Of a stretch of DNA of 47,923 nucleotides, positions 1-9,248 are shown piece by piece. The notes under the pieces were generated by a model, which saw only the letters and a list, made by a program, of their open reading frames with translations, was not told where the DNA came from and ran no database searches. The DNA comes from Paucilactobacillus suebicus DSM 5007 = KCTC 3549 (GTDB lineage Bacteria; Bacillota; Bacilli; Lactobacillales; Lactobacillaceae): NCBI RefSeq assembly GCF_001434475.1, contig NZ_AZGF01000018.1, positions 1 to 47,923 on the forward strand, read 5' to 3'. Position 1 is the stretch's first letter. Each line of letters begins with the position of its first letter. Position numbers and translations under genes: made by a program.

Positions 1-32
1 CAATCCATATCATCAAGCGTAGACGCAAGTAA
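1..32 (+). CDS. der: C-terminal end of a Der (EngA)-like GTPase, partial
   Basis: Reading from base 3, the first codons give IHIIKRRRK followed by TAA at 30-32. A short basic tail like this is typical of the C-terminus of the ribosome-assembly GTPase Der. Der commonly lies just upstream of the HU gene hup in lactobacilli, and hup is the next gene here. A strong terminator follows directly. Only nine codons are visible, so the identification rests mainly on synteny and the basic tail. Confidence 0.5.
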   Translation, partial: IHIIKRRRK

Positions 33-41
33 TTACCAGGA

Positions 42-99
42 ATGTAAAAACAACCACTAAATGACGAATTTTGTGTCATTTAGTGGTTGTTTTTTACAT
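42..99. terminator. Rho-independent terminator after the der-like gene
   Basis: A near-perfect inverted repeat has arms at 42-65 and 75-99 and a 9-base loop. The stem core is ACAACCACTAAATGAC paired with its complement. It is flanked by A-runs on the left and T-runs on the right, so it could work in both directions. It separates the upstream gene from the hup leader. Confidence 0.9.
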
Positions 100-320
100 T
101 TTTCCGACAATTAAAATGCTTGTAATGTCAATAACAATGGGGCTTTTTAAGCTTGAAAAATTAGAAACCTTAAGCGTTTCTTAAAATATAGTTAAGGTGA
201 AAAATTAAATTTGTCGTTTTCATCTTTTTTTCATTTTAAATGTCCGAAAAGCCCTTGTCAGCGCGGTTTGCGTATGCTAGTGTTGACTTTAGAAATGATA
301 CGGTATCCCGTGATTATTTC

Positions 321-345
321 GTTAATTTTGAAAATCAAAATTAAC
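321..345. repeat. Perfect 11-bp palindrome in the hup leader
   Basis: The arms GTTAATTTTGA (321-331) and TCAAAATTAAC (335-345) are exact reverse complements around an AAA loop. The element lies about 60 bases before the hup start and has no T-run after it, so it is not a typical terminator. It may be an operator or an mRNA stem-loop. The region from 100 to 402 holds no gene I can support and no clear consensus promoter. Confidence 0.6.
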
Positions 346-402
346 ATCAAAAATGGTGAGGATCTAACGGTCACTTACTTCTTTGGTGGGAGGTGAAATT
401 AC

Positions 403-678
403 ATGGCAAACAAAGCAGAATTAGTTAATGATGTTGCAGCAGCAACTGGTTTAACAAAAAAGGACGCTACTGCTGCAGTTGATGCAGTATTCAACTCAGT
501 ACAAGCATCTTTAGCAAAGGGCGAAAAGGTACAATTAATCGGCTTCGGTAACTTTGAAGTACGTGAACGTGCAGCCCGTAAGGGACGTAATCCTCAAACT
601 GGACAAGAAATCCAAATTCCAGCAAGCAAGGTACCTGCATTCAAGCCAGGTAAAGCTTTAAAGGATGCTGTTAAATAA
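403..678 (+). CDS. hup: DNA-binding protein HU
   Basis: This 91-residue protein matches the usual length of HU, the small histone-like protein that bends and compacts DNA in the nucleoid. It starts [17 protein letters not shown], carries the central [18 protein letters not shown] segment of the DNA-binding arm, and has the [14 protein letters not shown] beta-arm motif with the intercalating proline. The C-terminus is the typical [12 protein letters not shown]. The ATG at 403 is preceded by GGGAGGTG at 388-395, a strong ribosome binding site at normal spacing. It is monocistronic, with terminators on both sides. A long leader of about 300 bases carries a palindrome that may be regulatory. Confidence 0.98.
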   Translation: MANKAELVNDVAAATGLTKKDATAAVDAVFNSVQASLAKGEKVQLIGFGNFEVRERAARKGRNPQTGQEIQIPASKVPAFKPGKALKDAVK

Positions 679-691
679 CAGTATGCTTTAA

Positions 692-727
692 AAAAAACCA
701 GCATGGTTAATTCCATGCTGGTTTTTT
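692..727 (+). terminator. Terminator of hup
   Basis: The stem CCAGCATGG (698-706) pairs with CCATGCTGG (713-721) across a 6-base loop. An A-run lies before it and six T after it. It begins about 13 bases after the hup stop codon. Confidence 0.93.
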
Positions 728-759
728 GATCTATAATATTCGATTTATTATAAAAAAAC

Positions 760-768
760 TGGTAAAAT
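760..768 (+). promoter_or_regulatory. Possible extended -10 promoter of the TPR gene
   Basis: TGG followed by TAAAAT forms an extended -10 element about 30 bases before the start codon of the TPR gene. No good -35 box is seen at 17 bases upstream. The preceding terminator makes a promoter in this gap necessary. Confidence 0.4.
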
Positions 769-798
769 GTTCTGACGAGTTTAAAAGGAGATATTAAA

Positions 799-2064
799 AT
801 GACTTATTCAGAAAAAATGTTAGATCAACTATCTAGTGGCCAGTTGGATGATGCTAAAAAGTCATTTGCTAGCGCCTTGCGGCATGATGATGATGACATG
901 CTATTTAGTTTAGCCGAAGAACTTTATGGTCTTGGATTTTTGCGCCAATCACAAAGAACGTACTTAAAGTTATTAGAAAAATATCCTGATGAAGACCAAT
1001 TGAGAACGGCACTTGCGGATATCGCAATCGATGAAGGCAATAATGATGAGGCGTTATCTTATTTGGAGCAGGTGTCTCCTGATTCAGATGCATATTTGCA
1101 ATCATTACTTGTTGCAGCGGATTTATATCAAACACAAGAGCTGTTTGAAGTATCGGAGCAAAAACTGCTAGACGCCTATAAAATTGCTCCGGAAGAGCCC
1201 GTTGTATTGTTTGCGTTGGCTGAATACTATTACATGATGGGTCAGTTTGAGACGGCAATTCCGTACTACTTTGAACTAATCAAGAGTGGCGAGACGACAT
1301 TTGCAAAAGTGGACCTTGCTGGTCGCTTGGGTACTGCGTATGCTCAAACTGGTAAGTTTGAACAGGCAATTGGATATTTAAAGCAAGTTAAACCTAATGA
1401 GCAGACCAGTGATATTAAATTTCAAATTGGATTTACACAGCTGCAATTAAAACAATATCAGGATTCAATAGATACTTTTAAGGAACTGCAAGAATATGAT
1501 ACTCAATATGCATCAGTTTATCCATATCTGGCACAGGCCTACGAAAAAAATGATGATTATGAGGACGCACTAACAACTTTGCAAGAGGGTATCTCCGTTG
1601 ATCAATATAATGAAAAGTTGTATCAGCAGGCAGCAGAGACGGCCAGTCATTTAGGCGAAGAAGAATTAATGGAAAAATATCTTCAGCAAGCCCACGATAT
1701 GGACCCGGATAACTTGGCTATTACCATTCAGTATAGTAACTTGCTAATCAAGAATCAAAAATATGCTGATAATATTGATTTATTACTGCCAATGATCAAG
1801 GATGACCAAACTGATCCGCAAATTTATTGGAATTTAGCTGTTTCTTATCAGCATCAGGATAACTACGATGATGCGCTTAAGTATTATGATGCCGCCAGAC
1901 CATCATTTGTTGATGATCCAGAATTTTTAAAGCAAACAATCTATTTCTATCGTGAGATGGGGCAACACGAAATTTCTCTGGAACAGGGCCGTAGGTATAT
2001 GCAGTTGGTACCTGACGATGACGAAATTGCATCGTTGCTAGAAGCAATGGAAGATGATTACTAA
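799..2064 (+). CDS. TPR-repeat protein, YpiA-like
   Basis: A 421-residue soluble, acidic protein built almost entirely of tetratricopeptide repeats. These are recognisable as helical pairs with the A/G/Y pattern, for example LLVAADLYQTQELFEVSEQ, LFALAEYYYMMGQFETAIPYY, LGTAYAQTGKFEQAIGYL and LAVSYQHQDNYDDALKYY. It has no signal peptide and no membrane segment. Length and architecture match B. subtilis YpiA, a TPR protein of unclear function. TPRs mediate protein-protein contacts, so a scaffold or adaptor role is inferred. RBS AAAGGAG lies at 784-790 before the ATG. The gene is flanked by terminators and is probably transcribed alone. Confidence 0.85.
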   Translation: MTYSEKMLDQLSSGQLDDAKKSFASALRHDDDDMLFSLAEELYGLGFLRQSQRTYLKLLEKYPDEDQLRTALADIAIDEGNNDEALSYLEQVSPDSDAYLQSLLVAADLYQTQELFEVSEQKLLDAYKIAPEEPVVLFALAEYYYMMGQFETAIPYYFELIKSGETTFAKVDLAGRLGTAYAQTGKFEQAIGYLKQVKPNEQTSDIKFQIGFTQLQLKQYQDSIDTFKELQEYDTQYASVYPYLAQAYEKNDDYEDALTTLQEGISVDQYNEKLYQQAAETASHLGEEELMEKYLQQAHDMDPDNLAITIQYSNLLIKNQKYADNIDLLLPMIKDDQTDPQIYWNLAVSYQHQDNYDDALKYYDAARPSFVDDPEFLKQTIYFYREMGQHEISLEQGRRYMQLVPDDDEIASLLEAMEDDY

Positions 2065-2068
2065 TAGT

Positions 2069-2102
2069 AAAGAACTGAGACGTGAAGTCTTAGTTCTTTT
2101 TT
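2069..2102. terminator. Shared convergent terminator
   Basis: AAAGAACTGAGAC (2069-2081) pairs, with a G-T pair, with GTCTTAGTTCTTT (2086-2098), and a T-run follows. It lies between the convergent TPR gene and the minus-strand recombinase-like gene, whose stop codon (2090-2092) is inside the stem. It probably serves both. Confidence 0.75.
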
Positions 2103-2926
2103 GTTTGCATTGATAGTAGTAACTGTTTGTAGTAAAGCAGTGATTGTGGATCCATTCTTAATGTTTCTTCTAATTGTGTGTCGGTACTTTGTTGCTGTTT
2201 AGCTAATGTCATTAACACGTATGATTGATATAGTTTTGCCGGAGAAATGGAAAATCCTAAATAATTTGCATCACGATCTAGATATTTGTGTAATGCAGCA
2301 CTAGATAGTTGAGGGGATTTTAGGTTAAGTCGTTGTTTTAAGAAAATATCCTTTGAATTTTGACTAGCTTGAATGGGTGAAATATAGGCATTAAATGTTG
2401 AAATAAAATTTTTTTCAAATTCGTTTTGTGGTAGTAGTTGATCATAAACGAGATAAAAATTTGGCTGCAAAAATTCACTAGATTGGTATCCATGACTAAT
2501 TAAAAACAATGTCATTCTGGTGTAAAAATGAATGTGGTTGTCTGCCAGAATGTCCTCTAATTGGGTTAACCATTTTGTGGCAAATTGTTGATCGATATTT
2601 CGCTTATTGCCATGAATATCAATTGTAGGTAGGTGTGTGGTTAATTGATGAGTAAATAGGTATTTGAAGTAGCGATTAATGTGCGATAATATTTTGTTTT
2701 TCGTGGTATTTTGAGAGTGGCGTTCAGTTGTTAGGGAAGCAAAATATGACTCAATATCACGGTCAAATATGTTATCTAATGAAGGATTAGCGGCAAATCC
2801 TTCATTGTTTACGGCGAGATAATTAAAAAAATCAGTAATACTTTGGTCGTAAGCGGTAACTGTCAATCTTGAGAGTTGTTGATTTTTTAGAAATGTTAAA
2901 AATTGAGTTTGGTATGGATAATTCAT
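2090..2926 (-). CDS. Degenerate tyrosine-recombinase-like protein, catalytic residues lost
   Basis: A 278-residue protein with the two-part layout of Xer-type tyrosine recombinases. An N-terminal SAM-like core-binding domain covers about residues 5-95 (TVTAYDQSITDFFNYL, NKILSHINRYFKYLF), and a C-terminal half resembles the catalytic domain. The segment FLISHGYQSSEFL aligns with the Arg-I box of XerC (LYATGMRVSECVNL), but Arg is replaced by Gln148. The HxxR box aligns with about SPAKLYQ (228-234) and has neither His nor Arg. The LGH box becomes LRM. A Tyr pair (265-266) remains near the nucleophile position. Strand transfer by the known mechanism is therefore unlikely. The frame is intact, and upstream AAAGGGA gives a plausible RBS. 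A non-catalytic DNA-binding or Xer-accessory role is possible but is inference. Confidence 0.7.
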   Translation of the reverse strand: MNYPYQTQFLTFLKNQQLSRLTVTAYDQSITDFFNYLAVNNEGFAANPSLDNIFDRDIESYFASLTTERHSQNTTKNKILSHINRYFKYLFTHQLTTHLPTIDIHGNKRNIDQQFATKWLTQLEDILADNHIHFYTRMTLFLISHGYQSSEFLQPNFYLVYDQLLPQNEFEKNFISTFNAYISPIQASQNSKDIFLKQRLNLKSPQLSSAALHKYLDRDANYLGFSISPAKLYQSYVLMTLAKQQQSTDTQLEETLRMDPQSLLYYKQLLLSMQTKKN

Positions 2927-2990
2927 GGCTTACATCCCTTTAAAAAGTAATAAGTAAAAAGTTACTTTAACTTTATCACAAAAAACAACT

Positions 2991-3009
2991 CGCTGCAAAA
3001 ACCGCAGCG
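2991..3009 (-). other. GC-rich hairpin in a divergent intergenic region
   Basis: CGCTGC (2991-2996) and GCAGCG (3004-3009) form a stem with a 7-base loop. Read on the minus strand it is followed by GAGTTGTTTTTT, so it resembles an intrinsic terminator or attenuator ahead of the recombinase-like gene. The 2927-3100 gap otherwise holds only the dapB promoter. Confidence 0.45.
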
Positions 3010-3039
3010 AAAACATTTACTAGAACAGAAAAACGGCGT

Positions 3040-3068
3040 TTCACTTACTAGACTAAATCTGTTAAGAT
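3040..3068 (+). promoter_or_regulatory. Predicted sigma-A promoter of dapB-cca
   Basis: TTCACT (3040-3045) and TAAGAT (3063-3068) are separated by 17 bases. Each matches four of six consensus positions. Transcription would start near 3075, which fits translation from 3101 and excludes the longer in-frame start at 3074. Confidence 0.5.
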
Positions 3069-3100
3069 TAAATTTGAAATTAATGATGGAGGGCAATGAA

Positions 3101-3868
3101 ATGACTAAAGTGATAGTTGCCGGTTATAATGGCAAAATGGGCCAAAAGGCCGTAAAAATGGTTCAACAACATGATGGATTTGATCTAGTGGCTGTGTACG
3201 GTATTGAAGAAGAGACTAGTATCGAACTAGACAGCAGTACCAAAATTTTTCGTAAACTTGATGATATCGATGTTGACGCCGACGTTTGGATTGACTTTAC
3301 GGTTCCAAGCGCAGTGTTTGAAAATGCTAAATTTGCAATTAATCATGGATACTCTCCAGTAATCGGAACGACTGGTTTAACTGACGATCAAGTTGCTGAA
3401 TTAAAACAATTGTCCGCTGATAAAAAACTTGGTGGACTTATTGCTCCCAATTTTGGAATTAGTGCGGTATTGCTTATGCAATTTGCACAGCAAGCGGCTA
3501 AGTACATGCCTGATGTTGAAATTATTGAAATGCACCATGATCAAAAGGTGGATGCTCCTAGTGGGACAGCTTTAAGCACTGCAAAATTGATCAGCGAAGT
3601 ACGCCCGTCTCACGAACAGGGCAACCCAGCAGAAAAAGAAACTCTCGCAAATGTGCGCGGTGGCGATTATGACGGCATTCGTATTCATGCGGTTAGGTTA
3701 CCTGGATTAATTGCACATGAACAGGTCATGTTCGGTTCTTTAGGTGAGGGACTAACAATCAGACAGGATACTTTTGATCGTCAGTCATTTATGAGTGGAG
3801 TGGCAGTTGCTGTAGAAAAAATTACTGATTATCATGAACTACTAGTTGGACTAGAGAATCTGCTATGA
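3101..3868 (+). CDS. dapB: 4-hydroxy-tetrahydrodipicolinate reductase
   Basis: This 255-residue cytoplasmic enzyme uses NAD(P)H to reduce the dihydrodipicolinate precursor to tetrahydrodipicolinate in the diaminopimelate/lysine pathway. The N-terminus has the nucleotide-binding loop [11 protein letters not shown]. The middle has IDFTVPSAV and [11 protein letters not shown]. The family signature [15 protein letters not shown] carries the catalytic His and the Lys-Asp-Ala-Pro-Ser-Gly-Thr substrate loop. I chose the ATG at 3101 because GGAGGG lies at 3088-3093; an in-frame TTG at 3074 would precede the RBS. It overlaps cca by four bases (ATGA), so the two are translationally coupled. Confidence 0.96.
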   Translation: MTKVIVAGYNGKMGQKAVKMVQQHDGFDLVAVYGIEEETSIELDSSTKIFRKLDDIDVDADVWIDFTVPSAVFENAKFAINHGYSPVIGTTGLTDDQVAELKQLSADKKLGGLIAPNFGISAVLLMQFAQQAAKYMPDVEIIEMHHDQKVDAPSGTALSTAKLISEVRPSHEQGNPAEKETLANVRGGDYDGIRIHAVRLPGLIAHEQVMFGSLGEGLTIRQDTFDRQSFMSGVAVAVEKITDYHELLVGLENLL

Positions 3869-5076
3869 TTATAAAAAAATTACCTGAGGAGTTTGAACAG
3901 GCCCGTCCGGTGATGCAAAGAATTGAACAAGCTGGGTTTGAAGCCTATTTTGTTGGCGGCAGTGTGCGAGATACAATATTGAAGAAACCAATTCATGATG
4001 TAGACATTGCTACAAGCGCATATCCTGAAGAAGTTAAACATATTTTTAACCACACTGTTGATACAGGTATTGAACATGGGACAGTGATGATTTTAGATCA
4101 TGGTAAAGGATACGAAACAACAACATTTAGAACAGAATCAGGATACCAAGATTATCGTCGACCAGATCAGGTGACATTTGTTCGCTCACTAAAGGAAGAT
4201 TTACAGCGTCGAGACTTTACTATTAATGCATTAGCGATGAAGGAAAACGGGGCAGTGATTGACCTATTCAGTGGATTGAAGGACCTAAAAAATGGGATAA
4301 TTCGTGCTGTTGGTGATCCACAGGCGCGTTTCAATGAAGACGCCTTAAGAATGATGCGTGCAGTTAGGTTTTCAAGTCAATTAGATTTTAAAATTGAAAA
4401 GAAAACGCTAGCTGGGATTGCAGATCATGCGCAACTACTTGAAAAAATTGCAGTTGAACGGACAAGAGTGGAACTTGAAAAAATGCTACTTGGAGATAAT
4501 CCTGCGAATGGGATTACCCAATTGTTAGAAACAGGATTATATAAATATTGCCCGATGCTGGAACACTTCAAAAGTGGTTTAGCGGAAATTGTTACTTTAA
4601 ATAAATGGGATCTAAGTAATGATACTGAGGTATGGTCGTTACTGTGTTATTCATTTTTCCTAGAAGGAAAACAGATAAACGATTTTCTGCGTCAATGGAA
4701 AACTTCTAATCAAGTAATTACTGATACAACTGTAATAGTAAGTGCGATTAGTTCATTGCTTGAAGATGAGATTATTCCTGAAGTTCTCTATGAAACCGGA
4801 AGGGATAGACTTGTCAGTGCGAATAAAATTTCGAATTTATTTGGCGGTGAATTGACTACCAAAGAGGTATTGGAAGCCTACGATAATTTACCAATTAAAA
4901 GTAAAAAAGAGCTGGCTATTAATGGTGGTCAGTTAATAAATGGAGCACAACTTAACCCAGGACCAATGATTGGGCAAACACTGCAACGTTTAGAAACAAT
5001 GGTTGTGAATGATGAAATTCCTAATTCAACTGATGAGTTAATGTCTGCTGCAGTGAAAATGTTAAAAGAGGATTAA
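3865..5076 (+). CDS. cca: CCA-adding tRNA nucleotidyltransferase
   Basis: A 403-residue class II nucleotidyltransferase that builds or repairs the 3' CCA end of tRNAs without a nucleic-acid template. The N-terminal palm shows [20 protein letters not shown] with the metal-binding DxD. Next come [17 protein letters not shown] and the neck motif [11 protein letters not shown]. The [19 protein letters not shown] segment contains the ERxxxELxx-type nucleotide-recognition region that follows. Length is typical of Firmicutes enzymes. It overlaps dapB by four bases and is followed after one base by the ABC-F gene, which indicates one operon. The coupling of cca to dapB is an order also seen in other Firmicutes. 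Confidence 0.96.
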   Translation: MIIKKLPEEFEQARPVMQRIEQAGFEAYFVGGSVRDTILKKPIHDVDIATSAYPEEVKHIFNHTVDTGIEHGTVMILDHGKGYETTTFRTESGYQDYRRPDQVTFVRSLKEDLQRRDFTINALAMKENGAVIDLFSGLKDLKNGIIRAVGDPQARFNEDALRMMRAVRFSSQLDFKIEKKTLAGIADHAQLLEKIAVERTRVELEKMLLGDNPANGITQLLETGLYKYCPMLEHFKSGLAEIVTLNKWDLSNDTEVWSLLCYSFFLEGKQINDFLRQWKTSNQVITDTTVIVSAISSLLEDEIIPEVLYETGRDRLVSANKISNLFGGELTTKEVLEAYDNLPIKSKKELAINGGQLINGAQLNPGPMIGQTLQRLETMVVNDEIPNSTDELMSAAVKMLKED

Positions 5077-5077
5077 A

Positions 5078-6985
5078 ATGCAAACTTTACGTGCTGATAA
5101 TTTAACAAGTACTTACGGTGAGAAGACGTTATTTAAAGACGCTTCTTTTTTGATCAATGAAAATGATCGAATCGGTCTAATTGGTACCAATGGTAGTGGT
5201 AAAACTTCACTTTTAAATGTTATTAGTGGATTGACTAATCCAGAGTCTGGAAACATTGAAATGCCAAAGGATTATACAATTGGTTATTTAAAACAGCAAC
5301 CGGAGTTGGATGACAGTTTAACGATTATTGACGCAATTTTTGCTGGATCTCAGCACGTTTTTGATTTAATCAGACGGTATGAATTGGCTGTTGAGCAGTT
5401 TGGTAAACATCCTGAAGATACGGTAGCGATGGATCGATATACTAAACTTCAAGTGGAAATGGATCAGCAGGATGCTTGGGCAGCTGAAAGTCGTATTAAA
5501 ACGATTTTGACACAGTTAAAAATTAACGATATGTCTCAAATTGTTGGTAATTTATCTGGTGGACAAAAAAAGAGGATTGGTTTGGCACAAGTATTAATTC
5601 AGGAACCTGATTTGCTATTATTGGATGAGCCGACTAACCATCTTGATCTAGATTCAGTCGTTTGGCTACAAGATTACCTTAATTCGTATAAAGGTGCGGT
5701 TTTAGTTGTGACCCATGACCGCTATTTCTTGGATCAGGTAACTAACTTTATTTGGGAATTGTCGTTTGGAACGCTATATTACTACACAGGTAATTATCAG
5801 GACTACGTTGCTCAAAAGGCTGAACGTGTTCAGCGGGAAGCAGACTCAGAACATAAGCAGCAACAATTGTATCAAAAAGAGCTTGCTTGGATGAGGACTG
5901 GTGCAAAAGCACGTTCAACTAAGCAAAAAGGTCGCATTAATCACTTTAATGAATTAAAAGAATCTGTTGGTAAGCTAAATGTTGAACAAAACATTGATAT
6001 CGAGCTCGGTCAGCAACGCCTTGGTAAAGACGTCATTCAATTGGAAAATGCTAACTTATCACTAGGCGGTCATCAACTGCTCCAAGACTTTAACATGTTG
6101 ATTCAGGCAGGACAAAGAATCGGTATTTCTGGGGAAAATGGTGCTGGAAAATCAAGTTTGCTAAACGTAATGGCGGGTAAACTACCGTTGGACAGCGGAA
6201 CCGTTAAAATTGGTGAAACAGTTAAAATAGGCTATTACACTCAACAAACAGAGCCAATCGATGAAGACAAAAGAATGATTAGTTATCTTAGCGAGGTTGC
6301 TCAAAGTGTTACAGACAAAAACGGTGTTAAAATAAACGTCACACAGTTACTGGAAAGATTTTTATTTCCAAGATTTATGCATGGTACGTTAATTCGAAAA
6401 CTTTCTGGTGGAGAAAAGAGAAGGCTTTACCTACTTAAAATTTTAATGATGCAACCCAACGTGTTATTTCTGGATGAGCCAACAAATGATTTAGATATTG
6501 GAACATTAACTGTGCTAGAGGATTACTTGGACTCGTTTAATGGTACTGTAATAACCGTTTCCCATGATCGCTATTTTTTAGATAAGGTAGCCGATCGACT
6601 TCTAATTTTTGATGGTGAAAGTAAGATTGAAAGATTTGACGGTATGTACACCGACTATCTTGCACAACAATCTATTGAACCTAGTACTAGAGATGAATCA
6701 ATAACAAAATCAGAAACTGAGAGCAAAAAGTTAAAACATCTAGAAGTTGATAAACCTCACGATAAAACTAAATTAACGTATTCTGAACAAATGGAATGGG
6801 ATCATATTGAAGACGACATTGATGCACTTGAAAGTGAGAAGAAAGATGTTCAAGCACAAATGCAGGAAAATGGCGATGATTATGATAAACTAGCTAAGTT
6901 ACAACAACGCTTAGAGGAACTTGATAAAAGTATCGATGAAAAAACCGAGCGATGGGAATATCTTAGTGAATATGCTTTAGATTAA
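5078..6985 (+). CDS. ABC-F family ATPase, Uup/YfmR-like
   Basis: A 635-residue protein with two ABC ATPase domains and no membrane segments. This is the ABC-F class, which acts on ribosomes rather than in transport. Domain 1 has Walker [10 protein letters not shown], signature LSGGQKKR and Walker [14 protein letters not shown]. Domain 2 has [17 protein letters not shown] and [14 protein letters not shown] basic linker between them ([17 protein letters not shown]) matches the P-site tRNA-interaction motif. The C-terminus from about residue 560 is a charged coiled coil ([18 protein letters not shown]), which points to the Uup/YfmR subgroup, factors that relieve ribosome stalling. It follows cca by one base and precedes thyA by 16 bases. 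Confidence 0.9.
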   Translation: MQTLRADNLTSTYGEKTLFKDASFLINENDRIGLIGTNGSGKTSLLNVISGLTNPESGNIEMPKDYTIGYLKQQPELDDSLTIIDAIFAGSQHVFDLIRRYELAVEQFGKHPEDTVAMDRYTKLQVEMDQQDAWAAESRIKTILTQLKINDMSQIVGNLSGGQKKRIGLAQVLIQEPDLLLLDEPTNHLDLDSVVWLQDYLNSYKGAVLVVTHDRYFLDQVTNFIWELSFGTLYYYTGNYQDYVAQKAERVQREADSEHKQQQLYQKELAWMRTGAKARSTKQKGRINHFNELKESVGKLNVEQNIDIELGQQRLGKDVIQLENANLSLGGHQLLQDFNMLIQAGQRIGISGENGAGKSSLLNVMAGKLPLDSGTVKIGETVKIGYYTQQTEPIDEDKRMISYLSEVAQSVTDKNGVKINVTQLLERFLFPRFMHGTLIRKLSGGEKRRLYLLKILMMQPNVLFLDEPTNDLDIGTLTVLEDYLDSFNGTVITVSHDRYFLDKVADRLLIFDGESKIERFDGMYTDYLAQQSIEPSTRDESITKSETESKKLKHLEVDKPHDKTKLTYSEQMEWDHIEDDIDALESEKKDVQAQMQENGDDYDKLAKLQQRLEELDKSIDEKTERWEYLSEYALD

Positions 6986-7001
6986 TATGGAGGCGGTTAA
7001 C

Positions 7002-7964
7002 TTGACAACGACAAATAATGAACAGCAATATTTGAATTTGGCTCGTAACGTTTTAGAAAATGGTCATCAAAAAATGGATCGCACGGGTACCGGTACAAGA
7101 TCACTTTTTGGTTACCAAATGAGATTTGATTTGAATCAAGGTTTTCCAATTTTAACAACGAAAAAAGTCGCCTTTGGATTGATTAAGAGTGAATTATTGT
7201 GGTTTTTGCGTGGTGATACCAATATTCGGTTTCTGCTACAGCATAAGAATCACATATGGGATGAATGGGCTTTTAAAAAATGGGTTCAGAGTGACGAATA
7301 CTCCGGTCCTGATATGACTGATTTTGGACTGCGTGCTGATAAAGACGTTGATTTTAAAAAGATATACCTTGAACAAAAGAAAATTTTTTGTGACCGAATT
7401 TTGAACGATGATGAATTTGATCAAAAGTATGGAGATTTAGGCTTGGTTTATGGTAGTCAATGGCGGGCCTGGAAGACCAGTAATGGTGACACAATTGATC
7501 AAATCCAAAACGTTATCGATCAAATAAAGACTAATCCAAATTCAAGAAGGTTAATCGTAACGGCATGGAATCCTGAGGATGTGCCAACAGTGGCTTTACC
7601 CCCGTGTCACACACTATTTCAGTTTTATGTAGCAGATGGCAAATTAAGCTGTCAGTTGTATCAGCGAAGTGCTGACATTTTTCTTGGTGTACCATTTAAT
7701 ATTGCAAGTTATGCCCTTTTAACACACTTGATCGCTCAGCAGTGTGGCCTTCAAGTAGGTGAGTTTGTGCACACATTGGGTGATGCACATATTTACAATA
7801 ACCATGTTGAGCAAATTAAAACGCAACTTAGCCGTACACCTAATGAAGCACCAACCTTGATTTTACCAGACACCCCCAAGGATTTATTAGACTATGAGGT
7901 TAGCGATATTAAACTTGATGGTTATAATGCTCAGTCTGCAATCAAGGCGCCGGTAGCTGTTTAA
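7002..7964 (+). CDS. thyA: Thymidylate synthase
   Basis: A 320-residue enzyme that methylates dUMP to dTMP with methylenetetrahydrofolate, giving dihydrofolate. The active-site Cys is residue 202 in [26 protein letters not shown] binds phosphate, and [12 protein letters not shown] is the C-terminal signature. Between HIWDEWAF and YGSQWRAW there is the extra insert of about 50 residues found in L. casei-type enzymes. I chose TTG at 7002 because GGAGG (6989-6993) lies eight bases upstream; the earlier ATG at 6987 overlaps that RBS. It pairs with folA, 17 bases downstream, which recycles its dihydrofolate product. Confidence 0.97.
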   Translation: MTTTNNEQQYLNLARNVLENGHQKMDRTGTGTRSLFGYQMRFDLNQGFPILTTKKVAFGLIKSELLWFLRGDTNIRFLLQHKNHIWDEWAFKKWVQSDEYSGPDMTDFGLRADKDVDFKKIYLEQKKIFCDRILNDDEFDQKYGDLGLVYGSQWRAWKTSNGDTIDQIQNVIDQIKTNPNSRRLIVTAWNPEDVPTVALPPCHTLFQFYVADGKLSCQLYQRSADIFLGVPFNIASYALLTHLIAQQCGLQVGEFVHTLGDAHIYNNHVEQIKTQLSRTPNEAPTLILPDTPKDLLDYEVSDIKLDGYNAQSAIKAPVAV

Positions 7965-7981
7965 ATTCGGAGGATAAGTGA

Positions 7982-8473
7982 ATGATTGGATTTATTTGGG
8001 CCGAGGATTTGGACGGCAATATTGGATCGAATGGCCAGCTGCCATGGCATTTGCCTGCTGATATGGCGCGATTTAAGAAACTGACTACTGGTCATACCAT
8101 CGTTATGGGGAAAGCCACATATGAATCAATGAAGCGACCGTTGCCAAAACGGCGGAATATTGTGCTATCGAGCTCTTTAGAGGAACGTGACGGCATTGAA
8201 ATTGTTCGTAATATTAGTGAACTTTCGAAGTTATTGGCAGGAATTGATGATGATATTTACATTATTGGTGGTGCTGGTGTCTTTAATAGCACCGTATCAA
8301 TGGCAGACCATCTTTTTCGAACTGTTATTGAAAGTAGGTATAATGGCGACACAAAAATACCGCCAATTGACTACTCGAATTGGCGGTTAATTGAACAATT
8401 TGATCATGCAGCAGACGAAAAAAACGAATCTGGTTATCGGTTTGAAACATGGCAAAAATTAAACGTAGAATAA
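7982..8473 (+). CDS. folA: Dihydrofolate reductase
   Basis: A 163-residue NADPH-dependent enzyme that regenerates tetrahydrofolate after the thymidylate synthase reaction; the target of trimethoprim. It shows the loop GNIGSNGQLPWHLPADM with the catalytic Asp27. It also has TIVMGKATYESMKRPLPKRRNIVLS for cofactor and folate binding, and IYIIGGAGVF, the cofactor-binding motif. RBS GGAGG at 7969-7973 supports the ATG. The thyA-folA pair is probably the end of the dapB operon. Its last 15 bases overlap the convergent hemolysin-III-like gene. Confidence 0.97.
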   Translation: MIGFIWAEDLDGNIGSNGQLPWHLPADMARFKKLTTGHTIVMGKATYESMKRPLPKRRNIVLSSSLEERDGIEIVRNISELSKLLAGIDDDIYIIGGAGVFNSTVSMADHLFRTVIESRYNGDTKIPPIDYSNWRLIEQFDHAADEKNESGYRFETWQKLNVE

Positions 8474-9094
8474 AATTGAGAAGTACATTGTAATGGTACC
8501 GGCTAACACAAATACATGCCAGATAAGATGCGAGTATTCATTGGGTTTTGTGTAAACCAGTGCACCTAGTGTAAATAGGATACCACCACTTAAAAGTAGA
8601 TAAAAACCGACGGGTGTTAGACTCACCCATAATGGTTTGAATGCAAACAAGCAGAGCCAGCCCATGACTACGTAGATGATTGTTGACCAAACGCTAACAC
8701 GATTTAACCATATACTTTTGTATATTACCCCGCACACAGCCATTGCCCAGACAATACCAAACAGTGTCCAGCCAAGTGCACCACCGATGCTGACTAGGCA
8801 ATAGGGAGTATAGGTGCCAGCAATGAGCAGGAAAATCATTGAATGGTCAAATACCTGAAAAACATGATGTGCTTTTGTGAATACTAAGGCGTGAAACATA
8901 GTTGATGCTAAATAAAACAGAATCAAGAGACTTCCGTAAATAGCGAATGTCACAATTCTGATGGGACTGCCAGTATGAGCTGCTCGGATCATTAAAAAAA
9001 CTAGTCCAGCGATTGCCAATCCAACACCTAAACCGTGCGTAATACTGTTCGCAATTTCAATAATAATATTTTTCTTTGTTTTAAGTGGCTGCAT
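8459..9094 (-). CDS. Hemolysin III / TrhA family membrane protein
   Basis: A 211-residue integral membrane protein with seven predicted helices, a member of the PAQR-related hemolysin III family (YqfA/TrhA). Family features are NSITHGLGVGLAIAG near the N-terminus, STMFHALVFTKAHHVFQVFDHSMIFLLIAGTYTPYCL in the middle, and NEYSHLIWHVFVLAG at the end. The conserved His, Ser and Asp residues of the PAQR metal site are visible in these. Bacterial members have been linked to membrane energy balance. The true role here is not known, and haemolysis should not be assumed. RBS AAGGAG precedes the ATG. The gene converges on folA with a 15-base overlap and no terminator between them. Confidence 0.88.
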   Translation of the reverse strand: MQPLKTKKNIIIEIANSITHGLGVGLAIAGLVFLMIRAAHTGSPIRIVTFAIYGSLLILFYLASTMFHALVFTKAHHVFQVFDHSMIFLLIAGTYTPYCLVSIGGALGWTLFGIVWAMAVCGVIYKSIWLNRVSVWSTIIYVVMGWLCLFAFKPLWVSLTPVGFYLLLSGGILFTLGALVYTKPNEYSHLIWHVFVLAGTITMYFSILFYV

Positions 9095-9248
9095 TTATAT
9101 AACTCCTTATGTTTTATGTGGTTTTGCAATGAAATTAAAGTTTAATTTTGCTATACTATGCAAAGAGTGGTAGTTTAATAGCCTTGACTTTTTACCAGTT
9201 AAAGCTGTATCTTTAAGTTGTAAATTAATTAAACGATGTTATCTAGTT

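Noticed and set aside
211-396. A 61-codon open frame upstream of hup
   Set aside because: It has no good RBS, odd composition, contains the leader palindrome and ends inside the hup RBS. It looks like untranslated leader.
905-1258. A 117-codon minus-strand frame
   Set aside because: It lies fully inside the well-supported TPR gene on the other strand and has no family resemblance.
8459-8473. Frame overlap suggesting a mis-called end of folA or the hemolysin-III-like gene
   Set aside because: Both proteins end where their families end, so the 15-base convergent overlap appears real.
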